From: Acidaminobacterium chupaoyuni
GTDB lineage: Bacteria; Bacillota; Clostridia; Oscillospirales; Butyricicoccaceae
Assembly (NCBI GenBank): GCA_047936785.1
Contig: CP176394.1
DNA: 64,000 nt
Strand: one strand, 5' to 3'
A model generated the notes under the pieces. It saw only the letters and a program-made list of their open reading frames with translations, did no database searches and had not been told where the DNA came from. Positions 47,757 through 55,259 of this stretch are shown piece by piece. How positions within the stretch are numbered: position 1 is the stretch's first letter; every line of letters starts with the position of its first letter. Made by a program: the position numbers and the translations under genes.

Positions 47757-47927
47757 ATGGCTCATAAGATCAGTGACGCTTGCGTCAGCTGCGGCGCTTG
47801 CGCGGCTCAGTGCCCCGTGAACGCTATCGCAGAAGGCGATAACAAGTATGAAATCAACCCCGATGTTTGTGTAGATTGCGGCGCTTGCGCAGCGACCTGC
47901 CCCGTTGGCGCGATCAGCGCTGAATAA
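47757..47927 (+). CDS. 2[4Fe-4S] ferredoxin
   Basis: 56 residues, the size and layout of clostridial ferredoxins: two CxxCxxCxxxCP motifs (ACVSCGACAAQCP and VCVDCGACAATCP) bind two 4Fe-4S clusters. It carries low-potential electrons in fermentative metabolism. GGAGG lies 7 nt before the ATG. The gene stands alone between the ctsR operon and moxR and has its own terminator. A perfect 12-bp palindrome TATGATATCATA (47712-47723) overlaps its likely promoter. Confidence 0.95.
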   Translation: MAHKISDACVSCGACAAQCPVNAIAEGDNKYEINPDVCVDCGACAATCPVGAISAE

Positions 47928-47945
47928 GCTTTTTCCAAAACAGTT

Positions 47946-47982
47946 GGCCGTTTTGCAGCATTTCTGCAAAACGGCCTTTGTT
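47946..47982 (+). terminator. ferredoxin gene terminator
   Basis: GGCCGTTTTGCAG and CTGCAAAACGGCC form a 13-bp perfect stem followed by TTTGTT. Confidence 0.88.
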
Positions 47983-48026
47983 ATATCTTTCCCCGCGGCC
48001 AATTTTTTTGAAAGGAAACCTTTCTC

Positions 48027-48971
48027 ATGGATTTAAAACGCTTTGAAGCTTTTCGCAGCGCAGTGTTGGAACCGGTTTGCCGCGTGATCGTGGGCAAAGA
48101 TGAAGTTGCCCGCCTTGTGCTTATTTGTTTCACCTGCTCGGGCCATGTGCTGCTGGAAGATGTTCCCGGCACCGGCAAAACCATGATGCTGCGCGCGTTC
48201 TCAAAAGTTCTGGGCGGCAAATTTTCCCGCGTGCAGTTCACGCCCGATCTGCTGCCTTCCGATCTGACGGGCATCAATTTTTATCACCAGAAGACCGGCG
48301 AATTTGAATTTCGCCCCGGCCCGCTTTTCGCCAACATCGTGCTGGCCGATGAGATCAACCGTGCCACGCCGCGCACCCAATCCAGCCTGCTGGAAGCCAT
48401 GGAAGAACACCAGATCTCTGTGGATGGCGTCACCCGCCCTCTGGAAGAGCCGTTTATGGTGATGGCCACCCAGAACCCTCTTGAAAGCTATGGCACTTTC
48501 CCGCTGCCCGAAGCGCAGACCGATCGCTTCTTCATGCGCCTGCATATGGGCTACCCCACCCGGGCCGAAGAGACCCAGCTGATCGCCCGCCGCAGCACTG
48601 CCGATCTCATCGAACAGCTGCCCGTGGCCGTCACCCGTGAAGAGATCGCCTATATCCGCGCCCATTACAGCGAAGTCACCTCTTCGCAGGTGGTGGCCGA
48701 TTATCTGATGGATCTGGTGGAAGCCACCCGAAAAGAAAGCGGGTTTTCCGCCGGGGTGAGCACACGCGGCGCCATCGCCCTTTATAAAGCGGCCCAGGCC
48801 AACGCGGCCTTCAGCGGGCGCGATTATATGATCCCCGAAGATGTGAAAAAGCTGGCCGTTCCCGTGCTGAGCCACCGCCTTTCCGCAGGCGGCATGGCCC
48901 GCAGCCGCGATGCGGGGGAATATCTGCAAAAGCTCATCGCTTCGGTTCCCGTGCCCACCGAAACCCTCTGA
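48027..48971 (+). CDS. MoxR-family AAA+ ATPase
   Basis: 314 residues. Walker A EDVPGTGKT (residues about 45-53), Walker B IVLADEINRATPRTQSSLLEAMEE, sensor ATQNP and a C-terminal lid domain (STRGAIALYKAAQANAAFSGRDY). MoxR ATPases act as chaperones for the assembly or activation of partner complexes. It starts a run with a DUF58 protein and a membrane protein, the standard partners. AAAGGAAA stands before the ATG. Confidence 0.92.
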   Translation: MDLKRFEAFRSAVLEPVCRVIVGKDEVARLVLICFTCSGHVLLEDVPGTGKTMMLRAFSKVLGGKFSRVQFTPDLLPSDLTGINFYHQKTGEFEFRPGPLFANIVLADEINRATPRTQSSLLEAMEEHQISVDGVTRPLEEPFMVMATQNPLESYGTFPLPEAQTDRFFMRLHMGYPTRAEETQLIARRSTADLIEQLPVAVTREEIAYIRAHYSEVTSSQVVADYLMDLVEATRKESGFSAGVSTRGAIALYKAAQANAAFSGRDYMIPEDVKKLAVPVLSHRLSAGGMARSRDAGEYLQKLIASVPVPTETL

Positions 48972-48987
48972 TGGGAGGGATGTTTCT

Positions 48988-50085
48988 TTGATCGCCTTTT
49001 TGATCCTGCTGCTCGTCTGCGCCGCGCTGGCCGAAGAAGTTTCCTGCCGTCTGGCGGTTCGGGGGCTTTCTTATTCCTGCCTGCCTTCCCGCCGCGTGGT
49101 AGATCCCGGCGAGCCTTTTGAACTCATCACCGTTATCAAAAACGATAAATGGCTGCCCCTTTCCTATCTGAATGCTTCCCAGAGCCTGCCTTCCGAAATT
49201 CAGGTGGATGCGGCGCTGGAGCAGGAGCGTTTCCATCAGGAGATGGCTTCCGCGCGTCTGGAAAGTTCCTGCTATCTGGGGCCGCGCCAAAAGCTCACCC
49301 GCCGCCTTGCGGCAGCGCTGCCCCATCGCGGCCGCTATTTCATCCAAAACGCCCGCCTGACCGCGGGCGACCTTCTCGGGCTGCGCACCGTTCCCACCGA
49401 TGCACTGCAGTTTTGTGAAATGGTGGTGCTGCCCGCCCCCATCGATGCCCCCGATATCCGCAACGCGCTGGGCGGTTTTCTGGGCGATGTTTCGGTTTCG
49501 CGGTTCATTTTTGAAGACCCCGTTCTCACCGCCGGCGTGCGTGAATATACCGGCCGCGAGCCCATGAAAACCATCGATTGGAAACAATCCGCCCGCTTAA
49601 GCCGCCTGATGGCCAAAAAATTTGATTACACGGTGGATAATTCCATCACAGTTATACTGAATGTTCAACAAGCTGACCATGACCCCGCGCTTTTGGAGCT
49701 TTGCTTTTCTCTGGCGCGCATGGCGGTGGAACAGCTGGAACAGCTGGGCATCCCCTACCGTTTTCTCACCAACGCCACCACGGCAGGTTCCATGGGGCTT
49801 TGGGATGAAGTGGCCGAAGGCCTTGGCACAGGCCATGCCGACGCCATTCTGGAAGGGCTGGGCCGCGCCACCTATTCCGCCACCGAAAGCGCGGAAACCT
49901 TGATCGATCGCGCCCTCAGCCGGGCCGAGCGGGGCCGCGCCCATCTGTTCATCACCTCGCTTGAAAAAGATGGCGAAGCAGCCTTTTTGCGCCCGCTTCG
50001 TGAAAACGCCGATGGCAGGCTTTTCACCATGGCGGCCGAATCTGCCGCGCGCGAAATCGCGGATGCGCAGGAGGTCACGCCATGA
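48988..50085 (+). CDS. DUF58 domain protein
   Basis: 365 residues. An N-terminal hydrophobic segment (LIAFLILLLVCAALAEEVSC), an Ig-like domain, then the DUF58 core VREYTGREPMKTIDWKQSARLSRLMAKKF (about residues 190-220) and a vWA-like fold. I chose the TTG at 48988 because GGGAGG lies 9 nt upstream and it avoids overlap with moxR. DUF58 proteins are clients or partners of MoxR ATPases. It overlaps the next gene by ATGA. Confidence 0.85.
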   Translation: MIAFLILLLVCAALAEEVSCRLAVRGLSYSCLPSRRVVDPGEPFELITVIKNDKWLPLSYLNASQSLPSEIQVDAALEQERFHQEMASARLESSCYLGPRQKLTRRLAAALPHRGRYFIQNARLTAGDLLGLRTVPTDALQFCEMVVLPAPIDAPDIRNALGGFLGDVSVSRFIFEDPVLTAGVREYTGREPMKTIDWKQSARLSRLMAKKFDYTVDNSITVILNVQQADHDPALLELCFSLARMAVEQLEQLGIPYRFLTNATTAGSMGLWDEVAEGLGTGHADAILEGLGRATYSATESAETLIDRALSRAERGRAHLFITSLEKDGEAAFLRPLRENADGRLFTMAAESAAREIADAQEVTP

Positions 50086-51317
50086 ATCTTTTATTCCTTT
50101 TTAAATGTATCTCTGATTTTTCTTTTTTCTTTGCCCTCGCCAATTATGTGGCTTATGCCTGCGGCGGCAGCGGCGTGCCCTTCACGGCGGCGGTTCTGCC
50201 GGTGGCCGCGCTGTTTCTGGGCAGCCTGACGGCCGCCCGCAAGCCCCGCCTGCGCCTTTTGCCGCTGCTGCTTCTGCCGCTGGGCCTGCTGTTTTTACAT
50301 CATGGCGGCGACAGGGCGGTCTATCTTTTCGCCTGCTGCTATTGCGCGCTGCTGGTGCAAAAACAGCTTTTCGCCCAATCCTATACCGATGCCTGCTTAA
50401 GCCTTTCGCGCAATGTGGCCGTTTTGCTGGCTCTGCCGTTTCTGGCGCTGATCTCGGGCGGTTTTGCCATGCTCACCCATTACTGCGTTCCCTATGTGCT
50501 GCTGTTTCTGGGCGCTTCCATTCTTCAAACGCGAATGCTGCGCCATGATTCCGCCACACTGAAAAGCCGCGGTTTTCTTTTGAAAAACCTATTGGCGCTG
50601 GCTGGGGTGGCGGCGCTTTCTCTGGCCGCTTCGGCCCCCCGTTTTCTGGCGCTTCTGGCCCATGGCGGCAAGCTGCTTTATCAGGCGACGCTGTTCCCGG
50701 TTTTGATGCTGCTGGCCTATGCGGCCTCTGCCATCATCTGGCTGCTGGGCAAAATTCTCGATTTGCTGAATATCCGTTTTTCTCACTATCAGCCCCGCCC
50801 TCAAGAGATCGCCGAGGCGGTGGGCGTCAAAAATATCGAATATAAACAGATCACCGAAATGGACCCCCGGGTGAAAGCCGTGATCCTTGCGCTTGTGGCT
50901 GTTCTGGTGATTGCACTGGCGGCTTTTCTGCTTTATAAGCTGGTGGCTTCTCACCGCCGCCGGCCGGCCGATGTGGCTTTCACCGACACCCGCGAAAAAT
51001 TAGAAACGCGCCGCCCGCCCCGCCGTGAATATTTCGCCCCTCGCGACCCCCAAAAAGCGGTGCGCCATTATTACCGCCGCTTTTTAGAAGAATGCCGCGG
51101 CAAGGGCGTGACCATCACCCCCGAAAGCACCACAGAAGAAATTTCGGGCGCTGCCGTCGCCTTTTTCGATGCGCAGGCGGTTTCAAAGCTGCGCGATCTT
51201 TATCTCGAAGCCCGATATTCGGGAAAACCTGTCACGCGGCAGGTTGCCAAAGAAGCAAAAGAGGCATATAATCAAATCGTTCGACCGGAAAAAAATCAAG
51301 AGGAGGCATCTCAATGA
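50082..51317 (+). CDS. membrane protein, partner of MoxR/DUF58
   Basis: 411 residues with about seven N-terminal membrane segments (residues 1-225), a soluble loop, one more segment (VKAVILALVAVLVIALAAFLLYKL, about 265-290) and a soluble C-terminal domain like DUF4129 (PQKAVRHYYRRFLEECRGKG, TTEEISGAAV). In related operons this position is taken by transglutaminase-like membrane proteins, but no catalytic triad is visible here. It is translationally coupled on both sides by 4-base overlaps. Confidence 0.7.
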   Translation: MNLLFLFKCISDFSFFFALANYVAYACGGSGVPFTAAVLPVAALFLGSLTAARKPRLRLLPLLLLPLGLLFLHHGGDRAVYLFACCYCALLVQKQLFAQSYTDACLSLSRNVAVLLALPFLALISGGFAMLTHYCVPYVLLFLGASILQTRMLRHDSATLKSRGFLLKNLLALAGVAALSLAASAPRFLALLAHGGKLLYQATLFPVLMLLAYAASAIIWLLGKILDLLNIRFSHYQPRPQEIAEAVGVKNIEYKQITEMDPRVKAVILALVAVLVIALAAFLLYKLVASHRRRPADVAFTDTREKLETRRPPRREYFAPRDPQKAVRHYYRRFLEECRGKGVTITPESTTEEISGAAVAFFDAQAVSKLRDLYLEARYSGKPVTRQVAKEAKEAYNQIVRPEKNQEEASQ

Positions 51318-52489
51318 ATTATCTGGAACGCGCCCGCGCCTTGGAAGACGAGATCGTGGAAAACCGCCGCTATATCCATGCGCATGCGGGGGTCGCCTTT
51401 GATCTGGAAGATACCACCCGCCGCATCACGGAGCAGCTGAACGCCATGGGCATTCAGGGCCGCCGCTGCGGCAAAGCGGGCATCATCGTCGAGATCGGCC
51501 GGGGCGGCAAAACCATTTTGCTGCGCGGCGATATCGACGCCCTGCCCATCGAAGAACAGACAGATCTGCCTTTCGCCAGCAAAAACGGCGCGATGCATGC
51601 CTGCGGCCATGATTTTCACGGCGCGATGCTGCTGGGGGCGGCAAAGCTGCTGAAAGAAAACGAAGATGCCCTTTGCGGCACAGTCCGCCTGATGTTCCAG
51701 CCCGCCGAAGAAAAACTGGCCGGCGCACGCGACATGGTGGAAAACGGTGTTTTAGAAGGGGTCGATGTCGGCTTCGGCATGCATATCAGCACCGGCAACA
51801 ATTTAAGCGAAACCGGCTGCGTTTTCTTCACCACCGGCGCTTCCCACGCTTCGGGCGACAGTTTCCGCATCGTGGTGCAGGGCAAAGGCTGCCACGGCGC
51901 TTCTTCCTATCAGGGCGTCGATGCGGTGAATATCGCCGCGCACATTGTTGTGGCGCTGGGCGAACTGCCTGCCCGCGAAGTGCCCGCCAGTGAGCTTTCC
52001 ATCGTGACGGTGGGCATGCTGCATGGCGGCAGCGCCTGCAATATCATCGCCGACACCGCCGTCATCGAGGGCACGATCCGCGCCCTTTCAATGGAAAACC
52101 GCGAATTTCTGAACCGCCGCGTTCACGAAGTGGCCGAAGGCATCGCCAAGACTTTCCGCGCTTCCATCATTTTTGAGCAGGATTCCCGCACCCCGCCTTC
52201 CATCAATGATCCTGCCCTCTGCCAAGAGATGCTTCCCTTTATCCGGCAGGTCGTGCCGCCCGAAAAAGTGCTGATGCAGCAAAACTGCCCCAGCCTCGGC
52301 AGCGAAGATTTTGCCTATGTTTCCACAAAAATACCGGCCGTGATGATCAATTTGGGCGCGGGCAGCCGCGCACAGGGTTATGATTATGCGCTGCACAGCC
52401 CCTTTGTCACCCCCGATGAAGGCTGTCTGCCCGTGGGCGCGGCGCTTTATGCCCACTGCGCCACCCAGTGGCTCGAACAAAACCGCTGA
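51314..52489 (+). CDS. M20-family amidohydrolase
   Basis: 391 residues, related to N-acyl amino acid amidohydrolases and hippurate hydrolases. Metal ligands are visible in MHACGHDFHGAMLLGAAKLL, QPAEEKLAGARDMVENG, GMHISTGN and GSEDFAYV; the dimerisation domain is inserted at about residues 180-290. It releases an amino acid from an N-acyl or peptide-like substrate, which is not identifiable here. GGAGG stands 8 nt before the ATG, which overlaps the stop of the membrane protein gene. Confidence 0.88.
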   Translation: MNYLERARALEDEIVENRRYIHAHAGVAFDLEDTTRRITEQLNAMGIQGRRCGKAGIIVEIGRGGKTILLRGDIDALPIEEQTDLPFASKNGAMHACGHDFHGAMLLGAAKLLKENEDALCGTVRLMFQPAEEKLAGARDMVENGVLEGVDVGFGMHISTGNNLSETGCVFFTTGASHASGDSFRIVVQGKGCHGASSYQGVDAVNIAAHIVVALGELPAREVPASELSIVTVGMLHGGSACNIIADTAVIEGTIRALSMENREFLNRRVHEVAEGIAKTFRASIIFEQDSRTPPSINDPALCQEMLPFIRQVVPPEKVLMQQNCPSLGSEDFAYVSTKIPAVMINLGAGSRAQGYDYALHSPFVTPDEGCLPVGAALYAHCATQWLEQNR

Positions 52490-52517
52490 GCAAATCGCTT
52501 CAAAAGGAGAACCTTTC

Positions 52518-53222
52518 ATGCAAGAAAAAAAAGCAATCGGCATCTTGGGCGGCATGGGGCCTTTGGCCACCGCCGACCTGTTCAAAAAAATCGTGCTGAT
52601 GACAAAAGTCACCTGCGATAACGACCATATCCATATTTATATCGATAACAATTCGAAAATCCCCGATCGCACAACAGCCATCCTCTGCGGCGGAACCGAT
52701 CCTGTGCCCGCCATGGGCGAATCGGCGCAAAAGCTGAACCAGATGGGCGCGGATGTGCTCATCATGCCCTGCAACACCGCCCATTATTTCCTCGATCGCA
52801 TCAAACCCTTTTCCAAAGCGCCGTTCATCAGCATTTTAGAGCAGACCGCCCTGCGATGCCGTCAGCTGCGCGGCCAGACCCCTGTGGGTCTTCTGGGCAC
52901 AACGGGCACCATCAACACCGGCATTTATAAAAGAGAGCTGGAAGCCCACGGCATCCCCTGCATCGAGCCCAACGAAGAACAAAAAGAGCTTTTGATGGAA
53001 CTGATCTTCGCCGTGAAAGCCGGCAGCCATGATCTTGACCGCCCGGCGGTGGAAGCCATGCTCGCCGAAATGAAAAGCCGCGGCGCCGAATATTTCATTC
53101 TGGGCTGCACAGAGCTTCCCATTGTGGCCGAATGGCTTGATCTGAAAGAAGATTTCATCGACCCCACCACCGAACTTGCCCGCGCCGCCATCGAATATTG
53201 CGGCTATGAAGTGGCCGAATAA
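52518..53222 (+). CDS. aspartate/glutamate racemase family protein
   Basis: 234 residues. Two catalytic cysteines, Cys85 in IMPCNTAHYF and Cys197 in ILGCTELPI, with GILGGMGPLATADLFKKI at the N-terminus, as in aspartate racemases. It interconverts L- and D-amino acids without PLP. The ATG at 52518 follows GGAGAA; the longer frame is antisense or overlapping sequence of the M20 gene. It lies 28 bp after the M20 gene, so the two may process the same amino acid; this is inference. Confidence 0.9.
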   Translation: MQEKKAIGILGGMGPLATADLFKKIVLMTKVTCDNDHIHIYIDNNSKIPDRTTAILCGGTDPVPAMGESAQKLNQMGADVLIMPCNTAHYFLDRIKPFSKAPFISILEQTALRCRQLRGQTPVGLLGTTGTINTGIYKRELEAHGIPCIEPNEEQKELLMELIFAVKAGSHDLDRPAVEAMLAEMKSRGAEYFILGCTELPIVAEWLDLKEDFIDPTTELARAAIEYCGYEVAE

Positions 53223-53266
53223 CCTTTGGCGTTGGCTGTCTTTCCCCGCTGATCTCTTTTAAATCA

Positions 53267-53312
53267 AAAACGGATAGTATAACAAATTGCCTGTTATACT
53301 ATCCGTTTTTCT
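53267..53312 (+). terminator. terminator of the moxR-racemase run
   Basis: An 18-bp perfect stem beginning AAAACGGATAGTATAACA, 7-nt loop, then TTTTTC. Confidence 0.92.
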
Positions 53313-53350
53313 TTGAAACAAAAAAAGTGAAATTTTCCGGATGAAACGGG

Positions 53351-53379
53351 TTGACAAAATTTTCTTTTCGTATTAGACT
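53351..53379 (+). promoter_or_regulatory. aspS leader promoter
   Basis: TTGACA, 17 nt, TAGACT. Transcription would start near 53386, about 24 nt before the leader ORF and 313 nt before aspS. Confidence 0.82.
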
Positions 53380-53409
53380 GAGTGAAACATTTTTACAAGG
53401 AGCACTGCT

Positions 53410-53451
53410 ATGTATCTGTTTCATTTTCTCCATCAGGACGACGATAGATAG
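53410..53451 (+). CDS. Asp-rich leader peptide upstream of aspS
   Basis: A 13-codon ORF, MYLFHFLHQDDDR, then TAG. AAGGAG lies 7-8 nt before the ATG. Three Asp codons in a row (GAC GAC GAT) stand immediately before the end, and the stop codon lies in the first arm of a stable hairpin. This is the layout of attenuator leader peptides that contain codons for the amino acid being sensed, here the substrate of the downstream synthetase. Confidence 0.65.
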   Translation: MYLFHFLHQDDDR

Positions 53452-53606
53452 CGCTTGCCAAACACATGAGATCCGGCTCTGCCGCTCATCTGTTGCAAGC
53501 GCTGTTTGTGTTGTGCTTGCCGGGGATGTGTGACAGGGCTTTTATTTTTGTTATCACCGACGGCAATCGGGCGGAAACCGCCCTTGTCGCGGTGATTTTT
53601 TTATTT
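53450..53606 (+). promoter_or_regulatory. candidate attenuator: alternative hairpins and intrinsic terminator before aspS
   Basis: Arm 1 AGCGCTTGC (53450-53458) pairs perfectly with arm 2 GCAAGCGCT (53495-53503), with an inner ATGAG/CTCAT stem. Arm 2 can instead pair with GCTTGC (53515-53520). A terminator follows: ATCACCG (53553-53559) and CGGCAA (53561-53566) pair with TTGTCG and CGGTGAT (53584-53596) around GGGCGG-AAA-CCGCCC, then seven T. GACAGGGC (53532-53539) could pair with the terminator's 3' arm GCCC-T-TGTC (53580-53588) and so break it. Which pairings form in vivo is not known. Confidence 0.65.
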
Positions 53607-53698
53607 TGGAAAGGTTGTGATCCTATGCGGCATACCGATCATGCCGGTCTTGATGGTTCCTCTCGGCTGTAAAAATAAAACAACAGGAGGAAATCATC

Positions 53699-55024
53699 AT
53701 GCTTTATCTCAATTCGATCGCCGAGCGCCCGCAGCTGGGGGCAAAAGAACTGAAAGATCACATCGGCGAAACGGTATCACTCCACGCGATGGTTTATAAG
53801 ATCAGAGAAATGTCGGGCTTTGCCTTTGTGCTTCTGCGCACGCTTCACGGGATGCTGCAAGGCGTATATGCCGAATCGTTTTCCGATTTTCCGCTGAGCC
53901 TGCTGAAAGAAAACATGAGCATTCTTGCCCGCGGCGAGGTGGTGGCCGAAGAGCGCAGCCGCCTCGGGGCAGAGCTGCGCCTGCGCTCTGTAACGGTTTT
54001 ATCGGCCCCCGCCGAAGAACCGCCCCTCGTTCTGAACAACAAAAAAATGAATTGCTCGCTTGAAACCCTGCTGGATTACCGCCCCATCACCGTGCGCAAT
54101 GAAAAAGAAAGCGCCGTTTTCAAATTGCAGGCCGGGCTTTGCCGCGGGCTGCGGGCTTTTTTCGATGAAAACGATTTCACAGAGATCCATTCGCCCAAAA
54201 TCGTTTACAGCGGCGCAGAGGGCGGGGCGAATATTTTTTCTTTGGATTATTTCGGCAAACAGGCCTTTCTGGCGCAGAGCCCCCAATTTTATAAACAGAT
54301 GATGGTGGGCGCCTTTGAGCGTGTTTATGAGATCGCGCCGGTGTTCCGCGCCGAAAAACATGATACCTCGCGCCATCTCAACGAATATACCGGCGTTGAC
54401 TTTGAAATGGGCTTCATCGAAAGCTTTTATGATCTCTGCCGCATGGAAACCGGCATGCTGGCCTATGCTTTCGCTTTTTTGAAAAACCATTATGCCGCCG
54501 AACTTTCTCTTTTGGGCGTTGAAATGCCCGTCATCGGCGAGATTCCCTGCATCAAATTTGAAGAGGCCAAACAGCTTGTTTCTCAAACCTTTCGCCGCCC
54601 CATCACCGATTTTGAAGACTTCGAGCCCGAAGAAGAAAAGCTGCTCTGCCAGCTGATAAAAAGGCGTGAAAATTCAGATTTTGTGTTCGTGACCCATTAC
54701 CGCTCTTCCAAACGGCCGTTTTACGCCATGGATACCCCTTCCGACCCCACCGTAACGGAATCGTTCGACCTTCTTTTCAGAGGGATGGAGGTCACCACCG
54801 GCGGCCAGCGCATCCACAATTATGCACAGCAGGTGGAAAAAATGAAGCTGCGCGGCATGGACCCTGCCCGATTCGGCGATTTTCTCATGGCGCATCGCTA
54901 TGGTCTGCCGCCCCACGGCGGCCTTGGCCTGGGGCTCGAGCGCTTAACGGCGAAGCTGCTGGGCTTTCAAAATGTCCGCAATGCCGCTCTTTTCCCCCGC
55001 GACATCCATCGCCTGACGCCCTGA
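53699..55024 (+). CDS. aspS: aspartyl-tRNA synthetase, short archaeal type
   Basis: 441 residues, against about 590 for the usual bacterial enzyme: the bacterial GAD insertion is absent, as in archaeal/eukaryotic AspRS. N-terminal OB-fold anticodon-binding domain (about 1-105), then the class II core with motif 2 FRAEKHDTSRHLNEYT and motif 3 GLGLGLERLTAKLLG; QSPQFYKQMMVGAFERVYEIAPVF is typical. It charges tRNA-Asp and, as often with this type, may also charge tRNA-Asn (non-discriminating), which would need GatCAB; that is inference. AGGAGG stands 9 nt before the ATG. It appears to be controlled by the leader at 53351-53606. Confidence 0.92.
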   Translation: MLYLNSIAERPQLGAKELKDHIGETVSLHAMVYKIREMSGFAFVLLRTLHGMLQGVYAESFSDFPLSLLKENMSILARGEVVAEERSRLGAELRLRSVTVLSAPAEEPPLVLNNKKMNCSLETLLDYRPITVRNEKESAVFKLQAGLCRGLRAFFDENDFTEIHSPKIVYSGAEGGANIFSLDYFGKQAFLAQSPQFYKQMMVGAFERVYEIAPVFRAEKHDTSRHLNEYTGVDFEMGFIESFYDLCRMETGMLAYAFAFLKNHYAAELSLLGVEMPVIGEIPCIKFEEAKQLVSQTFRRPITDFEDFEPEEEKLLCQLIKRRENSDFVFVTHYRSSKRPFYAMDTPSDPTVTESFDLLFRGMEVTTGGQRIHNYAQQVEKMKLRGMDPARFGDFLMAHRYGLPPHGGLGLGLERLTAKLLGFQNVRNAALFPRDIHRLTP

Positions 55025-55087
55025 TCGTTTCAGCGCTCGAATGGGTGTTTTGATGCCGGCAGAAAAGCGCCGCGCGCCCGCAGCCGC

Positions 55088-55128
55088 ATAAAAAACAGCC
55101 GGCAGCAGGTCATGCCCGCTGCCGGCTG
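55088..55128 (-). terminator. terminator of the pst-pho operon
   Basis: Minus-strand CAGCCGGCAGC and GCTGCCGGCTG form an 11-bp perfect stem followed by TTTTTTAT. Confidence 0.78.
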
Positions 55129-55206
55129 AGAACGATCGGTTCCCGCTTTCTCGCCCTGCTGCCGGGATATGGTTCCTCCATGCAGGCGAAAGCTCTTCCG
55201 TTTCAC

Positions 55207-55238
55207 AGGCCCCGCCGTCAGAAAGCGGGGCCTTTTTC
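55207..55238 (+). terminator. terminator after aspS
   Basis: GGCCCCGC and GCGGGGCC stem with a 9-nt loop, followed by TTTTTC. It is the likely end of the aspS transcript. Confidence 0.78.
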
Positions 55239-55259
55239 TGTTTTGGTGGCCGCCCTGTT

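Noticed and set aside
53386..53698. T-box riboswitch upstream of aspS
   Set aside because: I found no T-box antiterminator core (TGGNACCGCG type) and no stem I specifier loop; the leader ORF architecture fits better.
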